From contig NZ_CP050296.1 in NCBI RefSeq assembly GCF_014189455.1, forward strand, positions 4,832,001 through 4,896,000: DNA of 64,000 nt, written 5' to 3'. This document shows positions 44,231-52,415 of this stretch, piece by piece; the first letter of the stretch is position 1; every line of letters starts with the position of its first letter. Both the position numbers and the translations under genes were made by a program. Origin of the DNA: Mesorhizobium huakuii (GTDB lineage Bacteria; Pseudomonadota; Alphaproteobacteria; Rhizobiales; Rhizobiaceae). A model generated the notes under the pieces. That model worked only from the letters and a program-made list of their open reading frames with translations, ran no database searches and had not been told where the DNA came from.

Positions 44231-45667
44231 CTACTTTGCTTTCCCCGGCAGGACCATCGCGGCCAGCAGACTGATCAGGATACCTGCCGCCGCGAGCCAG
44301 AAGGCAAGCTCAATGCCGTCGGCGATCGGGCTCTTCAGCGCATCGCCCGTCAGCCCCGCGATATGGCTGTTGGCGACCGCGATCAAAGTCGCCATCCCTA
44401 TCGCGTTGCCGATGTTGAGCGTCGTGCAGGCCATGCCCGACGCAACGCCCTGTTCGTCATGAGCGACGCCCGAAGCGGCCGCGATCCACATCGCGGTCCA
44501 GACGATGCCCTGGCCGACACCCGAGATGATCAGGCCGGGAACGAGGGCGGCATAGCTGCTCTCGGCCGACGCGCCAAGGACCATCAAGGCCGTGCCGGCC
44601 GCTCCGATCAACATGCCGCCGACCAGGGTCGAGCGTGTCGAAAAGCGTGTCGCCAGACGTTCGCCGAGCTGCGTGCCGGTGGCGATGGCGATCGATGGCA
44701 CCAGGAACGCCAGGCCAGTCTGCAGGGCAGTGAAACCATGCACGGTCTGCAACAGCACGGTGAGGAAATAGGGCAAGGCCCCGAACGTCCCCATGTAGAG
44801 GAAGGTGATCGTCATGCCGGCGACCAGGCTGCGGTTGTGGAACAGGCGCAGCGGCATCAGCGGGTCGGCGCTCCGTGCCTCGATCACGGTGAAGACGACT
44901 AGGAACAACGCCGCAAGCAGGGCGCTGGCGAGGATTGTCGGCGACGTCCAGCCATAGTCCGGTCCCTGAACCAGCGTGAAGACCAGCAGCGTGGCGCCCG
45001 CGGTGACGGTGACCGCGCCGGGCAGGTCGAAATTGCGATGCGCCTGCCGCTTCGGATCACGCGGGATGATGGCAAAGGCGGCGGCGATGGCGACGCCGGC
45101 CAGCACCACATTGACATAGAACACGGCCGGCCAACCAAAGGCGCTGGTCAAAAACCCTCCCGCCAGGGAGCCGAGGGTCAGGCCGCTTGCCCCGGCGCCA
45201 CCCCAGACCGCGAGCGCCCGGTTGCGCTCCGGCCCTTCGGCGAACAGGCGATTGATCAGCGACAATGTCGCCGGAAACAGGAAGGCAGCGCCAATGCCTT
45301 GCACGGCGCGCGCCGCGATGATGACTCCGGGCGACCAGGCGAGGCCGCCAAGCAGCGATGAGAGCGCATAGAGCCAGAGCGCGAAGATGAAGACGCGGCG
45401 CTGGCCGACAAGATCGGCGGCGCGGCCGCCAAAAAGCAGGAAGCCGCCGGTGAAGACGGTGTAGGCGCTCACCACCCATTGTAATGTCTGGCCGGAAAAG
45501 CCGAGGCCCGAGCCGATTTCCGACAGCGCCACGAAGACGATGTTGAGGTCGAGCGCGATGATGAGCTGGGCGAAGGCGAGCAACGCCAGCGTGGCGCCGC
45601 GCCCGCTGCCGGCCGCCGCTTGAGTCGGCGCGACATCGAGCGCCGCGTCTTGATTGAGTGAACTCAT
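44231..45667 (-). CDS. MFS multidrug exporter, DHA2 (14-helix) family
   Basis: 478 aa from ATG 45667. It has fourteen predicted helices, with the DHA2 motifs LDLNIVFVALSEIG (motif D1 region) in helix 1 and GGRAADLVGQRRVFIFA after helix 2. The mid-sequence ARAVQGIGAAFLFPATLSLIN is the antiporter motif C region. It is convergent with the polyprenyl synthase (21 bp) and divergent from a TetR gene with which it shares a double operator, so it is probably an inducible drug or metabolite exporter. Confidence 0.88.
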   Translation of the reverse strand: MSSLNQDAALDVAPTQAAAGSGRGATLALLAFAQLIIALDLNIVFVALSEIGSGLGFSGQTLQWVVSAYTVFTGGFLLFGGRAADLVGQRRVFIFALWLYALSSLLGGLAWSPGVIIAARAVQGIGAAFLFPATLSLINRLFAEGPERNRALAVWGGAGASGLTLGSLAGGFLTSAFGWPAVFYVNVVLAGVAIAAAFAIIPRDPKRQAHRNFDLPGAVTVTAGATLLVFTLVQGPDYGWTSPTILASALLAALFLVVFTVIEARSADPLMPLRLFHNRSLVAGMTITFLYMGTFGALPYFLTVLLQTVHGFTALQTGLAFLVPSIAIATGTQLGERLATRFSTRSTLVGGMLIGAAGTALMVLGASAESSYAALVPGLIISGVGQGIVWTAMWIAAASGVAHDEQGVASGMACTTLNIGNAIGMATLIAVANSHIAGLTGDALKSPIADGIELAFWLAAAGILISLLAAMVLPGKAK

Positions 45668-45685
45668 GTCAGTCTCCGGTTTGTG

Positions 45686-45760
45686 ATTCTTTATCGATTG
45701 ACAAAGAATTGGAGTTTGCAATCCGGAGTCAAGCGGATTATTTGTTGATCGATAAAAAAT
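45686..45760. promoter_or_regulatory. Double palindromic operator between the MFS exporter and tetR
   Basis: A 20-bp inverted repeat, 45686-45705 with 45741-45760, matches at 17 of 20 positions. Each arm contains a 16-bp site of the form TTTRTCRATYGAYAAA: site 1, 45690-45705, fits it fully and site 2, 45741-45756, has one mismatch. Both sites lie in the 103-bp gap between the divergent genes. Arms and spacing fit a TetR-type repressor that represses both genes. Confidence 0.7.
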
Positions 45761-45770
45761 GGAGTTGGCG

Positions 45771-46376
45771 ATGGCGGGCAGGCCGAGGGAGTTCGATCGT
45801 GATGAGGCGCTTGAGAAGGCGCAGGATGCCTTCTGGACACGCGGTTACGAAGGCACCTCGATGGCCGACCTCGTCTCGGTACTCGGCATCGCCTCGGCGC
45901 GCATCTACGCGGCCTTTGGGTCGAAGGAGGATCTGTTTCGGGAAGCGGTCGGCCTCTATGAGGCCCATGAAGGCGGATTTGCCACACGGGCGCTGGCGGA
46001 AGAGCCGACCGCCCGGGGCGCCATCGAGCGAATGCTGCGTGAGGCCGTCGAAACCTACACAAAGCCGGGACGGCCGCAGGGCTGCATGGTGGTATCGGCC
46101 GCCACCAACTGCGCCGTCGAGAATGACCGTGTGCAGGAGTGGCTGGCACAGCACCGCCGGGCGCGCACCGTATCGATCGTCGAGCGGCTGAACGAGGCTG
46201 TTCGGGACGGCGAACTGAAACCGGATACGGATGCCGAGGCGCTGGGCGATTACTACGCCACGCTCATGCATGGACTTTCGGTACAGGCGCGTGACGGCGT
46301 AGCAAACAAGCGCCTGCACGATCTCGTCACTGTCGCCATGCAGGCGTTGGACGCAAGGCTGGCAGGGCGCCCCTGA
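45771..46376 (+). CDS. TetR/AcrR family transcriptional regulator
   Basis: 201 aa from ATG 45771, with GGAG 7 nt upstream; the ATG at 45759 has none. N-terminal HTH: REFDRDEALEKAQDAFWTRGYEGTSMADLVSVLGIASARIYAAFGSKEDLF (residues about 5-56). The C-terminal TetR_C-type domain has CMVVSAATNCAVEND, a cysteine pair that could be redox-active, but this is not established. It is the probable repressor of the divergent MFS exporter through 45686-45760. Confidence 0.9.
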   Translation: MAGRPREFDRDEALEKAQDAFWTRGYEGTSMADLVSVLGIASARIYAAFGSKEDLFREAVGLYEAHEGGFATRALAEEPTARGAIERMLREAVETYTKPGRPQGCMVVSAATNCAVENDRVQEWLAQHRRARTVSIVERLNEAVRDGELKPDTDAEALGDYYATLMHGLSVQARDGVANKRLHDLVTVAMQALDARLAGRP

Positions 46377-46447
46377 ATGCCGGCATCTTTTCGCCAGGCA
46401 GTTGTGGAAGCCGGTCTCGCCGTCTCGACAAGCTGCCCTTCCGCAAA

Positions 46448-46457
46448 TTATCTATAA
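46448..46457. promoter_or_regulatory. BioR box upstream of bioR
   Basis: TTATCTATAA fits the published BioR consensus TTATMKATAA exactly. It ends 3 bp before the bioR ATG (46461), so a bound regulator would sit on the start. This implies autoregulation, and an mRNA with little or no leader. Confidence 0.85.
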
Positions 46458-46460
46458 AAC

Positions 46461-47129
46461 ATGGCAAAGGGCACGGACGACACCATCGCGGTGCGCATCA
46501 GCAAGGTGCTGGCGGACCGCATCATCTCGGGTGCGATCGAGCCCGGCGCCCGGTTGCGCCAGGACCATGTCGCCGAGGAGTTCCACACCAGCCATGTTCC
46601 GGTGCGCGAAGCCTTCCGCCGCCTCGAGGCGCAAGGCCTGGCCGTCAGCGAGCCGCGCCGCGGCGTGCGCGTCGCTGCCTTCGATCTCGGCGAAGTCAAG
46701 GAAGTGGCTGAAATGCGGGCAGCCCTCGAAGTGCTGGCGCTGCGCCATGCCGCGCCGCATCTGACGTCAGCCATTCTCGATCTTGCCGAGGAAGCCACCA
46801 AGGCCGGCGACAAGTCCCGCGACGTCAGGTCCTGGGAGGAAGCCAACCGCGCCTTTCACCGGCTGATCCTGGCGCCATGCGCCATGCCGCGCCTGCTCGC
46901 CACCATCGACGATCTGCACGCGGCCAGCGCCCGCTTCCTGTTCGCGGCATGGCGTTCGGAGTGGGAGGCGCGCACCGATCAGGACCACCGGGCGATCCTG
47001 ACCGCCTTGCGACAAGGAAACACCGAATCGGCCGCCGCGACGCTGGGCCGGCATGTCCAGTGGATTGGCCGCAAGCCGGTCCGGACGGCCTCCGGCGCGA
47101 CGCGTGAAGCCTTCGCGATCGTGGGTTGA
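46461..47129 (+). CDS. bioR: Biotin biosynthesis/transport repressor BioR (GntR, FCD)
   Basis: 222 aa. GntR winged helix at residues about 10-75: VRISKVLADRIISGAIEPGARLRQDHVAEEFHTSHVPVREAFRRLEAQGL. An FCD-type C-terminal domain (EMRAALEVLALRHAAP, ANRAFHRLILAPCAMPRLL). It is named BioR because a perfect BioR box precedes it and another precedes bioY (47285). Unlike BirA, BioR is a separate regulator in alphaproteobacteria. The ATG has no ribosome site and the box ends 3 bp upstream, consistent with a leaderless message, or with a start further in (GTG 46491). Confidence 0.88.
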   Translation: MAKGTDDTIAVRISKVLADRIISGAIEPGARLRQDHVAEEFHTSHVPVREAFRRLEAQGLAVSEPRRGVRVAAFDLGEVKEVAEMRAALEVLALRHAAPHLTSAILDLAEEATKAGDKSRDVRSWEEANRAFHRLILAPCAMPRLLATIDDLHAASARFLFAAWRSEWEARTDQDHRAILTALRQGNTESAAATLGRHVQWIGRKPVRTASGATREAFAIVG

Positions 47130-47176
47130 TGTACGTCGCCCAAAAGTGGCCCCGATTTTGGGAACACGACGTGCAT
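47129..47176. repeat. Short interspersed palindrome, third copy
   Basis: 48 bp, outer arms ATGTACGTCG/CGACGTGCAT and inner CCCAAAA/TTTTGGG, same family as 25594-25642 and 40937-40984. It begins at the last base of the bioR stop codon and could act as a hairpin at the bioR 3' end. Confidence 0.85.
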
Positions 47177-47264
47177 AAAGCAATGATCTGAAGCGCGTCG
47201 CGACGCAGGTCAGACGGTCTTTGTCGTGGGAAGGCTTGCCATCCCAGCAAAAATGTGGATTCGA

Positions 47265-47294
47265 TAATAGATCGAAAACCGAAATTATCTATAA
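47265..47294. promoter_or_regulatory. BioR box (plus a degenerate second site) upstream of bioY
   Basis: TTATCTATAA (47285-47294) is a perfect BioR box 25 bp before the bioY ATG. A weaker site in reverse orientation, TAATAGATCG (47265-47274), matches the reverse-complement consensus at 7 of 10 positions, with its centre exactly 20 bp upstream, on the same face of the helix. Binding of a second dimer there is inference. Confidence 0.8.
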
Positions 47295-47319
47295 TTTCAA
47301 ATCGAGCGAAGGAATCCTC

Positions 47320-47913
47320 ATGACAGACATCGCATTCACGTCCAGCAAGCCGTCCTTCAGCCCGCTCCGGCTCCAGGATCGCTCGCTCGCCTGGCAGGTT
47401 GGAGCCGTCGTGCTCGGCACGCTGTTCCTGGCGCTGTCGTCCTACATTGAAGTGCCGATGGTGCCTGTCCCCGTGACCATGCAGACCTTCGCCGTGACGC
47501 TCATTGGCGCGCTCTATGGCTGGCGGCTTGGCGCGGTCACCATCGCGGCGTGGCTTGTCGAAGGTGCTGCCGGCTTTCCGGTGTTGGCCGGCGGCGCTGC
47601 CGGCGTGGCGCATTTCGTCGGCCCGACCGGCGGCTATCTCTTCGCCTTCCCGGTCACCGGCGCGCTGGTCGGCTGGCTGGCCGAACGCGGCTGGAACGGC
47701 AACAGGGTGCTGCTTGCCTTCGCCGCCATGCTGCTCGGCAATCTAGCCTGTCTGGTGCTCGGCACGGCGTGGCTTGCCGTCATGATCGGCACTGAGAAGG
47801 CCATCACCTTCGGCTTCCTGCCGTTCATCGTCGGCGGATTGCTGAAGTCGGCGCTTGGAGCCGCGACGCTGATGGCGCTTCGCGGCGGCAAGGCGAAGCC
47901 GGCCAATTCGTGA
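47320..47913 (+). CDS. bioY: Biotin transporter BioY (S component)
   Basis: 197 aa from ATG 47320, with AAGGA 6 nt upstream. Six membrane helices; family motifs FLALSSYIEVPMVPVPVTMQTFAVTLIGALYGW and EGAAGFPVLAGGAAGVAHFVGPTGGYL. No adjacent BioM/BioN genes are present, so it is a solitary BioY that may act alone or with a shared ECF energizer. Controlled by BioR from the adjacent gene. Its stop overlaps the DUF1284 start by 4 bp (GTGA). Confidence 0.95.
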   Translation: MTDIAFTSSKPSFSPLRLQDRSLAWQVGAVVLGTLFLALSSYIEVPMVPVPVTMQTFAVTLIGALYGWRLGAVTIAAWLVEGAAGFPVLAGGAAGVAHFVGPTGGYLFAFPVTGALVGWLAERGWNGNRVLLAFAAMLLGNLACLVLGTAWLAVMIGTEKAITFGFLPFIVGGLLKSALGAATLMALRGGKAKPANS

Positions 47914-48359
47914 CGATCAGGCTGCGCGCCCACCACCTCCTTTGCCTGCTCACCTATGTGGGCAAGGGATACAGCCCCGCTTTCACCGCCAATTACGACG
48001 CGGTCGCGGAGCGCCTGAGGCGGGGCGAGGACATCCTCCTCGTTTCCGGCCCGGACGACATCTGCGCGCCTTTGCTCGATGAGCCGGAACCGCATTGTCT
48101 CAACGAGAGCGTCATCGAACGGGACCGGCTTGCCGCACGCGATGTCGGGGATCTGCTGGCCCGGCCAATCCAGGCGGGTGTGCGCCTCGATCTCGACGCG
48201 GCAATCCTGGCGCGGATGCGACAGGTGTTTTCTGCCGGTGGCGTGCGCAAGGCTTGCGACGGCTGCGAATGGAACGAGCTGTGCAGCGCGATAGCGTCTG
48301 GCGGCTTCGCCGATACGAAGGTGCAGCGATCCGTCGCGCCGGGAGAGCGTGGACCTTGA
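47910..48359 (+). CDS. DUF1284 domain protein
   Basis: 149 aa from GTG 47910, overlapping the bioY stop by 4 bp. The sequence opens RLRAHHLLCLLTYVGKGYSP and carries cysteines at CLL, DDICAPL, PHC and the paired CDGCEWNELC near residue 125, a possible metal or iron-sulfur site. DUF1284 has no established function. Its overlap with bioY and shared BioR control suggest a biotin-related role, which is inference. Confidence 0.85.
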   Translation: MTIRLRAHHLLCLLTYVGKGYSPAFTANYDAVAERLRRGEDILLVSGPDDICAPLLDEPEPHCLNESVIERDRLAARDVGDLLARPIQAGVRLDLDAAILARMRQVFSAGGVRKACDGCEWNELCSAIASGGFADTKVQRSVAPGERGP

Positions 48360-48536
48360 CGCGGGCCTTTCCGCAGTCGAAAATCCCCTTCAGCCATGGT
48401 TTGTTAATCGGCTGACCCGATTGTGAATTTCAGGCGGATTGAAGCGCGACCCCAAAAAGGCCATGCTTTGCCCGGAAAGATCGAGTCTACGTCGATCCCG
48501 CTGACGCGGAGATGGCGCCTGGCTGAAAGGGATACG

Positions 48537-50312
48537 ATGCAGCAAGGACGTGCGCGCTGGCTGACAAGGCTGGCAATTGTGACGGGCATGGCGATTTCGG
48601 CTTTGCCGGCCTATGCCAAGCAATCCACCGAACCGGTCAAAATTTCGTCGTTCTCGGGCGCCTATCTGGCCGCCCGGATCGCCGAAGGCGACAACGACCT
48701 CGACAGCGCCATCGCCTACTACAAGCAGGCCCTGGCCTTCGATCCGGGTGACACCGGGCTGCAGCAGAGCCTGATGCTGTCGCTGATCGCGCAAGGCCGC
48801 TTTGACGAATCCCTGGTCTATGCCGACAAGCTCAAGGAGGTGCCCGATGTCGAGCGCTTCTCACGCCTGGCGCTGGCCGTCGATTCCTTCCACAAGAAGG
48901 ATTTCACCAAGGCGCAATACTGGCTCAAGCTGTCGCTGGAATCCGATCTCGACCGGTTGATCTCCGGCGTCATGTCCGGTTGGGCGCAGCAAGGCGCCGG
49001 TGAAGCCACGGATGCGATGGCTTCCATCGACAAGCTGCAGGGGCCGGACTGGTTCGGCCTGTTCAAAGCCTTCCACCGCGCCCTGATCGCCGATGCATCC
49101 GGCATGCCCGAAAAGGCCGAGGCGATCTACGCCGCAACGCTGCAGGACACGACCGCCGGCGGCGCCGCGCCCGAAACCTGGATGCGCAATGCACAGGCCT
49201 ATGCCTCGTTCCTGTCCCGCAAGGGCGACAAGGCCAAGGCGATCTCGGTGCTCGACCAGGCCGAGGCGTTTTCGCCGGGCAAGCTGGAAATCGTCGCCTT
49301 GCGCGACAGGATTGCCAAGGGCGACAAGATCGCGCCCTTCGTTTCCGGCCCGTCCGACGGCGCTTCCGAAATCCTGCTCGATCTCGCCACCGCGCTCAAC
49401 CGTGGCGGCGGCGAGCCGTTTGTCCGCCTTTACCTGCAATATGCGCTCGCCCTGAGGCCTGACAGCGACGCGGCCCTCGTGCAGCTCGCCGCCGTCGCCG
49501 AACAGTTGAAGGACGGCGAGGGGGCCATCGCGCTCTATCGGCGGATCCCCGATTCGTCGCCGCTGAAGGAGCTTTCGGACCTGCAGCTTGGCCTCAACCT
49601 TGCCGATCTCGACCGCCATGACGAGGCGATCACCCATCTGAAGGCCTTCGTCGACGCCCATCCCAACGACATGCGCGCCTATCTGGCGCTTGGCGGTGTC
49701 TATTCCTCGAAGGATGATTTCCGCTCGGCCGCCAATCTCTATGACAAGGCCGTGGAGGTGCTGAAGACGCCGACTGCGGCCAATTGGAACATCTTCTACC
49801 AGCGCGGCATCGCCTATGAGCGGCTGAAGGAATGGCCGAAGGCCGAGCCGAATTTCCGCCGGGCGCTGGAGCTGCAGCCGGACCAGCCGCAGGTGCTGAA
49901 CTATCTCGGCTATTCCTGGGTCGACATGAACACCAATCTCAAGGAAGGCCTGGCGATGATCCAGAAGGCCGTCGATCTCAGGCCGAGCGACGGTTACATC
50001 GTCGATTCGCTGGGTTGGGCCTATTTCCGCCTTGGCAGGTTCGACGACGCGGTGCGCGAGATGGAACGCGCCGTATCGCTGAAGCCGGAAGATCCGGTTC
50101 TCAACGACCATCTCGGCGATGCCTACTGGCGCGTCGGCCGCAAGCTGGAAGCCACCTTCCAGTGGAACCAGGCCCGCGACCTGAAGCCCGATCCCGATGT
50201 GCTGGCCACCTTGCAGCAGAAGCTGATGAAGGGCCTGCCGCCGATCGAGTCCAACACGGCGCAGGAGACCCCCAAGGTCAAGCCCGAACCGGTGCCTGCC
50301 CCGAAGGGGTGA
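48537..50312 (+). CDS. Exported tetratricopeptide repeat protein
   Basis: 591 aa from ATG 48537, with AAAGG upstream. The signal peptide is RWLTRLAIVTGMAISALPAYA, cut before KQSTEP. A solenoid of TPR units follows: LDSAIAYYKQALAFDPGD near residue 60, and a clear tandem block from about 390 to 545 (AYLALGGVYSSKDDFRSAAN, AEPNFRRALELQPDQPQVLNYLG, GYIVDSLGWAYFRLGRFDDAVR). The C-terminal tail is Pro-rich (PKVKPEPVPAP). It resembles PelB- or BamD-like scaffold proteins of the periplasm and is usual beside the polyprenyl synthase in rhizobia. Ends at the terminator 50332-50359. Confidence 0.88.
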   Translation: MQQGRARWLTRLAIVTGMAISALPAYAKQSTEPVKISSFSGAYLAARIAEGDNDLDSAIAYYKQALAFDPGDTGLQQSLMLSLIAQGRFDESLVYADKLKEVPDVERFSRLALAVDSFHKKDFTKAQYWLKLSLESDLDRLISGVMSGWAQQGAGEATDAMASIDKLQGPDWFGLFKAFHRALIADASGMPEKAEAIYAATLQDTTAGGAAPETWMRNAQAYASFLSRKGDKAKAISVLDQAEAFSPGKLEIVALRDRIAKGDKIAPFVSGPSDGASEILLDLATALNRGGGEPFVRLYLQYALALRPDSDAALVQLAAVAEQLKDGEGAIALYRRIPDSSPLKELSDLQLGLNLADLDRHDEAITHLKAFVDAHPNDMRAYLALGGVYSSKDDFRSAANLYDKAVEVLKTPTAANWNIFYQRGIAYERLKEWPKAEPNFRRALELQPDQPQVLNYLGYSWVDMNTNLKEGLAMIQKAVDLRPSDGYIVDSLGWAYFRLGRFDDAVREMERAVSLKPEDPVLNDHLGDAYWRVGRKLEATFQWNQARDLKPDPDVLATLQQKLMKGLPPIESNTAQETPKVKPEPVPAPKG

Positions 50313-50331
50313 AATCGGCTTTTTGAATGCG

Positions 50332-50359
50332 AACGGGGCTCTTTTCAGGGCCCCGTTTT
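50332..50359 (+). terminator. Rho-independent terminator after the TPR gene
   Basis: Perfect 8-bp stem AACGGGGC (50332-50339) with GCCCCGTT (50350-50357), 10-nt loop, followed by a T-rich tract TTTTCGTTT. It lies 19 bp after the stop and also faces the convergent GNAT gene. Confidence 0.85.
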
Positions 50360-50381
50360 CGTTTGGAGTGGTGCGAAATCC

Positions 50382-50843
50382 TTAAAAAAGCTTCCGATAG
50401 ACGACGAAGCCGGAGCGTTCGCCGACCTTGTCGTAGAGCTTCATCGCGGTCTGATTGGTCTCATGCGTCAGCCAGTACACCCGGCCTGAACCGGCTGCCT
50501 GGGCGCGCTCGTAGACGCCTTCGATCAGTGCCCGGCCGATGCCATTGCCGCGCGAGGCCTGCGTGGTGAACAGGTCCTGCAAGTAACAGTTCGGCGCGAT
50601 CGCCGTCGTGCTGCGGTGAAAGAGATAGTGCACGAGGCCGAGGAGCTGTCCCTCGCTTTCGGCCACCAGGGCATGGACCGGCTCATAGGCATCGAAGAAG
50701 CGCGACCACGTCATCGCGGTGATCTCGCTCGCCAGCGCCGTCTCGCCCGAGCGGCCGTAGAACGCGTTGTAGCCGTCCCACAGCGGCAGCCATTGCTCGT
50801 AATCCTGCCGGGAGACGGGACGGATGGCGATCGGGCTGGGCAT
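50382..50843 (-). CDS. GNAT family N-acetyltransferase
   Basis: 153 aa from ATG 50843. The acetyl-CoA motif is LQDLFTTQASRGNGIGRALIEGVY (R-G-x-G-I-G, near residue 85), with an N-terminal IRPVSRQDYEQWLPLWDGYNAFYGR. The C-terminal WLTHETNQTAMKLYDKVG is the usual GNAT end. Substrate unknown. Convergent with the TPR gene and divergent from glyQ; a palindrome at 51011-51059 lies between it and glyQ. Confidence 0.88.
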   Translation of the reverse strand: MPSPIAIRPVSRQDYEQWLPLWDGYNAFYGRSGETALASEITAMTWSRFFDAYEPVHALVAESEGQLLGLVHYLFHRSTTAIAPNCYLQDLFTTQASRGNGIGRALIEGVYERAQAAGSGRVYWLTHETNQTAMKLYDKVGERSGFVVYRKLF

Positions 50844-51010
50844 GGCGGAACCTATCGTTGCCAGGGATGATGCATCGAACTGATCGCAGGCTCGGGCGGC
50901 AAGCAATGGGCCAGGCACTTGCAAAGCACTCCACATGGATCAGCACGATGGCAGCGAACCGTGCGCCTTGCTTGACGCTTCGCCGCCGTGTCTCTAGGAC
51001 GTGCCGGCAA

Positions 51011-51059
51011 GAGCATGATCCCGAAAAGTGGGTACCGGTTTTCGGAAAAGATCATGCTC
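51011..51059. repeat. Short interspersed palindrome (GAGCATGATC...GATCATGCTC)
   Basis: 49 bp, outer arms GAGCATGATC/GATCATGCTC and inner CCGAAAA/TTTTCGG around GTGGGTACCGG. It has the same architecture as the ATGCATGTCG copies but different arms. It lies 37 bp upstream of the glyQ GTG and could affect its leader. Confidence 0.85.
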
Positions 51060-51095
51060 GAGGACAGGCTCTAGCCTTTGCTGTCGAGGCCACCC

Positions 51096-52040
51096 GTGAC
51101 GATTGAAATCCCCGCCCATATGCACCCCAGCCGCTCGTTCCAGGGGCTGATCCTGACCTTGCACAATTACTGGGCGGCCTATGGCTGCGTCATCCTCCAA
51201 CCTTACGACATGGAGGTCGGCGCCGGCACGTTTCATCCGGCAACGACGCTGCGCGCGCTCGGGCCTCGGCGCTGGGACGCCGCCTATGTCCAGCCCTCGC
51301 GCCGTCCCAAGGATGGCCGCTATGGCGAGAACCCGAACCGGCTGCAGCATTATTACCAGTACCAGGTGATCCTGAAGCCGAACCCGCCGAACCTGCAGGA
51401 GCTCTATCTCGGTTCGCTGGCGGCGATCGGCGTCGACCCGCTGCTGCACGATATCCGCTTTGTCGAGGACGATTGGGAAAGCCCGACGCTCGGCGCCTGG
51501 GGGCTTGGCTGGGAATGCTGGTGCGACGGCATGGAAGTGTCACAGTTCACCTATTTCCAGCAGGTCTGCGGCATCGAATGCGCGCCGGTGGCGGGCGAAC
51601 TGACCTATGGGCTGGAGCGGCTGGCCATGTATGTGCAGGGCGTCGACAATGTCTACGACCTCAACTTCAACGGCCGCGAGGGCGCCGACAAGGTGACCTA
51701 TGGCGACGTCTTCCTGCAGGCCGAGCAGGAATATTCGCGCCACAATTTCGAATACGCCAACACGGCGATGCTGCTCAGGCATTTCGAAGACGCCGAGGCC
51801 GAATGCAAGGCGCTGCTCGATGCCGGCGCGCCGGCATCGAACGACAATCTGCCGATGCACAAGATGGTCTTCCCAGCCTATGATCAGTGCATCAAGGCCA
51901 GCCATGTCTTCAACCTGCTCGACGCGCGCGGCGTGATCTCGGTCACCGAGCGGCAGAGCTACATCCTGCGGGTGCGCAATCTGGCGAAGGCCTGCGGCGA
52001 GGCGTTCTTGAAGACACAGGCGGGTGGATTGGCGGCCTGA
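51096..52040 (+). CDS. glyQ: Glycyl-tRNA synthetase alpha subunit
   Basis: 314 aa from GTG 51096, with GAGG upstream; an ATG at 51120 is a shorter option. Bacterial alpha2beta2-type GlyRS catalytic subunit: [54 protein letters not shown], and [16 protein letters not shown] near the C-terminus. The beta subunit is glyS, 375 bp downstream. In the intervening gap only a possible 58-aa minus-strand ORF is visible. Confidence 0.97.
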   Translation: MTIEIPAHMHPSRSFQGLILTLHNYWAAYGCVILQPYDMEVGAGTFHPATTLRALGPRRWDAAYVQPSRRPKDGRYGENPNRLQHYYQYQVILKPNPPNLQELYLGSLAAIGVDPLLHDIRFVEDDWESPTLGAWGLGWECWCDGMEVSQFTYFQQVCGIECAPVAGELTYGLERLAMYVQGVDNVYDLNFNGREGADKVTYGDVFLQAEQEYSRHNFEYANTAMLLRHFEDAEAECKALLDAGAPASNDNLPMHKMVFPAYDQCIKASHVFNLLDARGVISVTERQSYILRVRNLAKACGEAFLKTQAGGLAA

Positions 52041-52043
52041 GCT

Positions 52044-52220
52044 TCAGGCAGACCTCATCGTCTCGAGGGAAGCGTTGATCGGTGACAGGATCTGGCCGCT
52101 CGTGCCAGCCATTGTCCTCAGCGCCTGCCGCACGCCCGGCATCGAGAAGGCGCCGTGGACTTGCGCGGTGAAGCAGGCGCTAAGCGCGAGGATCTGAAGA
52201 AGTCTGGATGCCGTTTTCAT
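52044..52220 (-). CDS. Possible small exported protein, 58 aa
   Basis: The ORF starts MKTASRLLQILALSACFTAQ and ends at 52044; it lies in the gap between glyQ and glyS on the opposite strand. The N-terminal hydrophobic run followed by L-S-A-C could be a lipobox (cleavage before Cys 16), or a simple signal peptide cut after QVHGA. The rest is short and uncharacterised. There is no clear ribosome site. It may be a chance frame; nothing else is seen in this 375-bp gap. Confidence 0.35.
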   Translation of the reverse strand: MKTASRLLQILALSACFTAQVHGAFSMPGVRQALRTMAGTSGQILSPINASLETMRSA

Positions 52221-52415
52221 GGTCGTTCAGCCAAGTGTTCCCTGCCTGAGCGTGTGTCGCTTCAGCGCTGCGTTTGGTTCATGGAAATCTTTGATCCAAG
52301 GACGGGTGGGATCGTCTCGACCCGACAGGGCGGCCAAAATTTCTGGAAAGGGTGACAGCGGCCAGCCGAGTTGCTATGCCCCGCCCGGACCACTCTCCCG
52401 CACGAGCTGACCCCA

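Noticed and set aside
48423..48536. N-terminal extension of the TPR protein
   Set aside because: It would place 38 charged residues before a clear signal peptide; ATG 48537 has a ribosome site.
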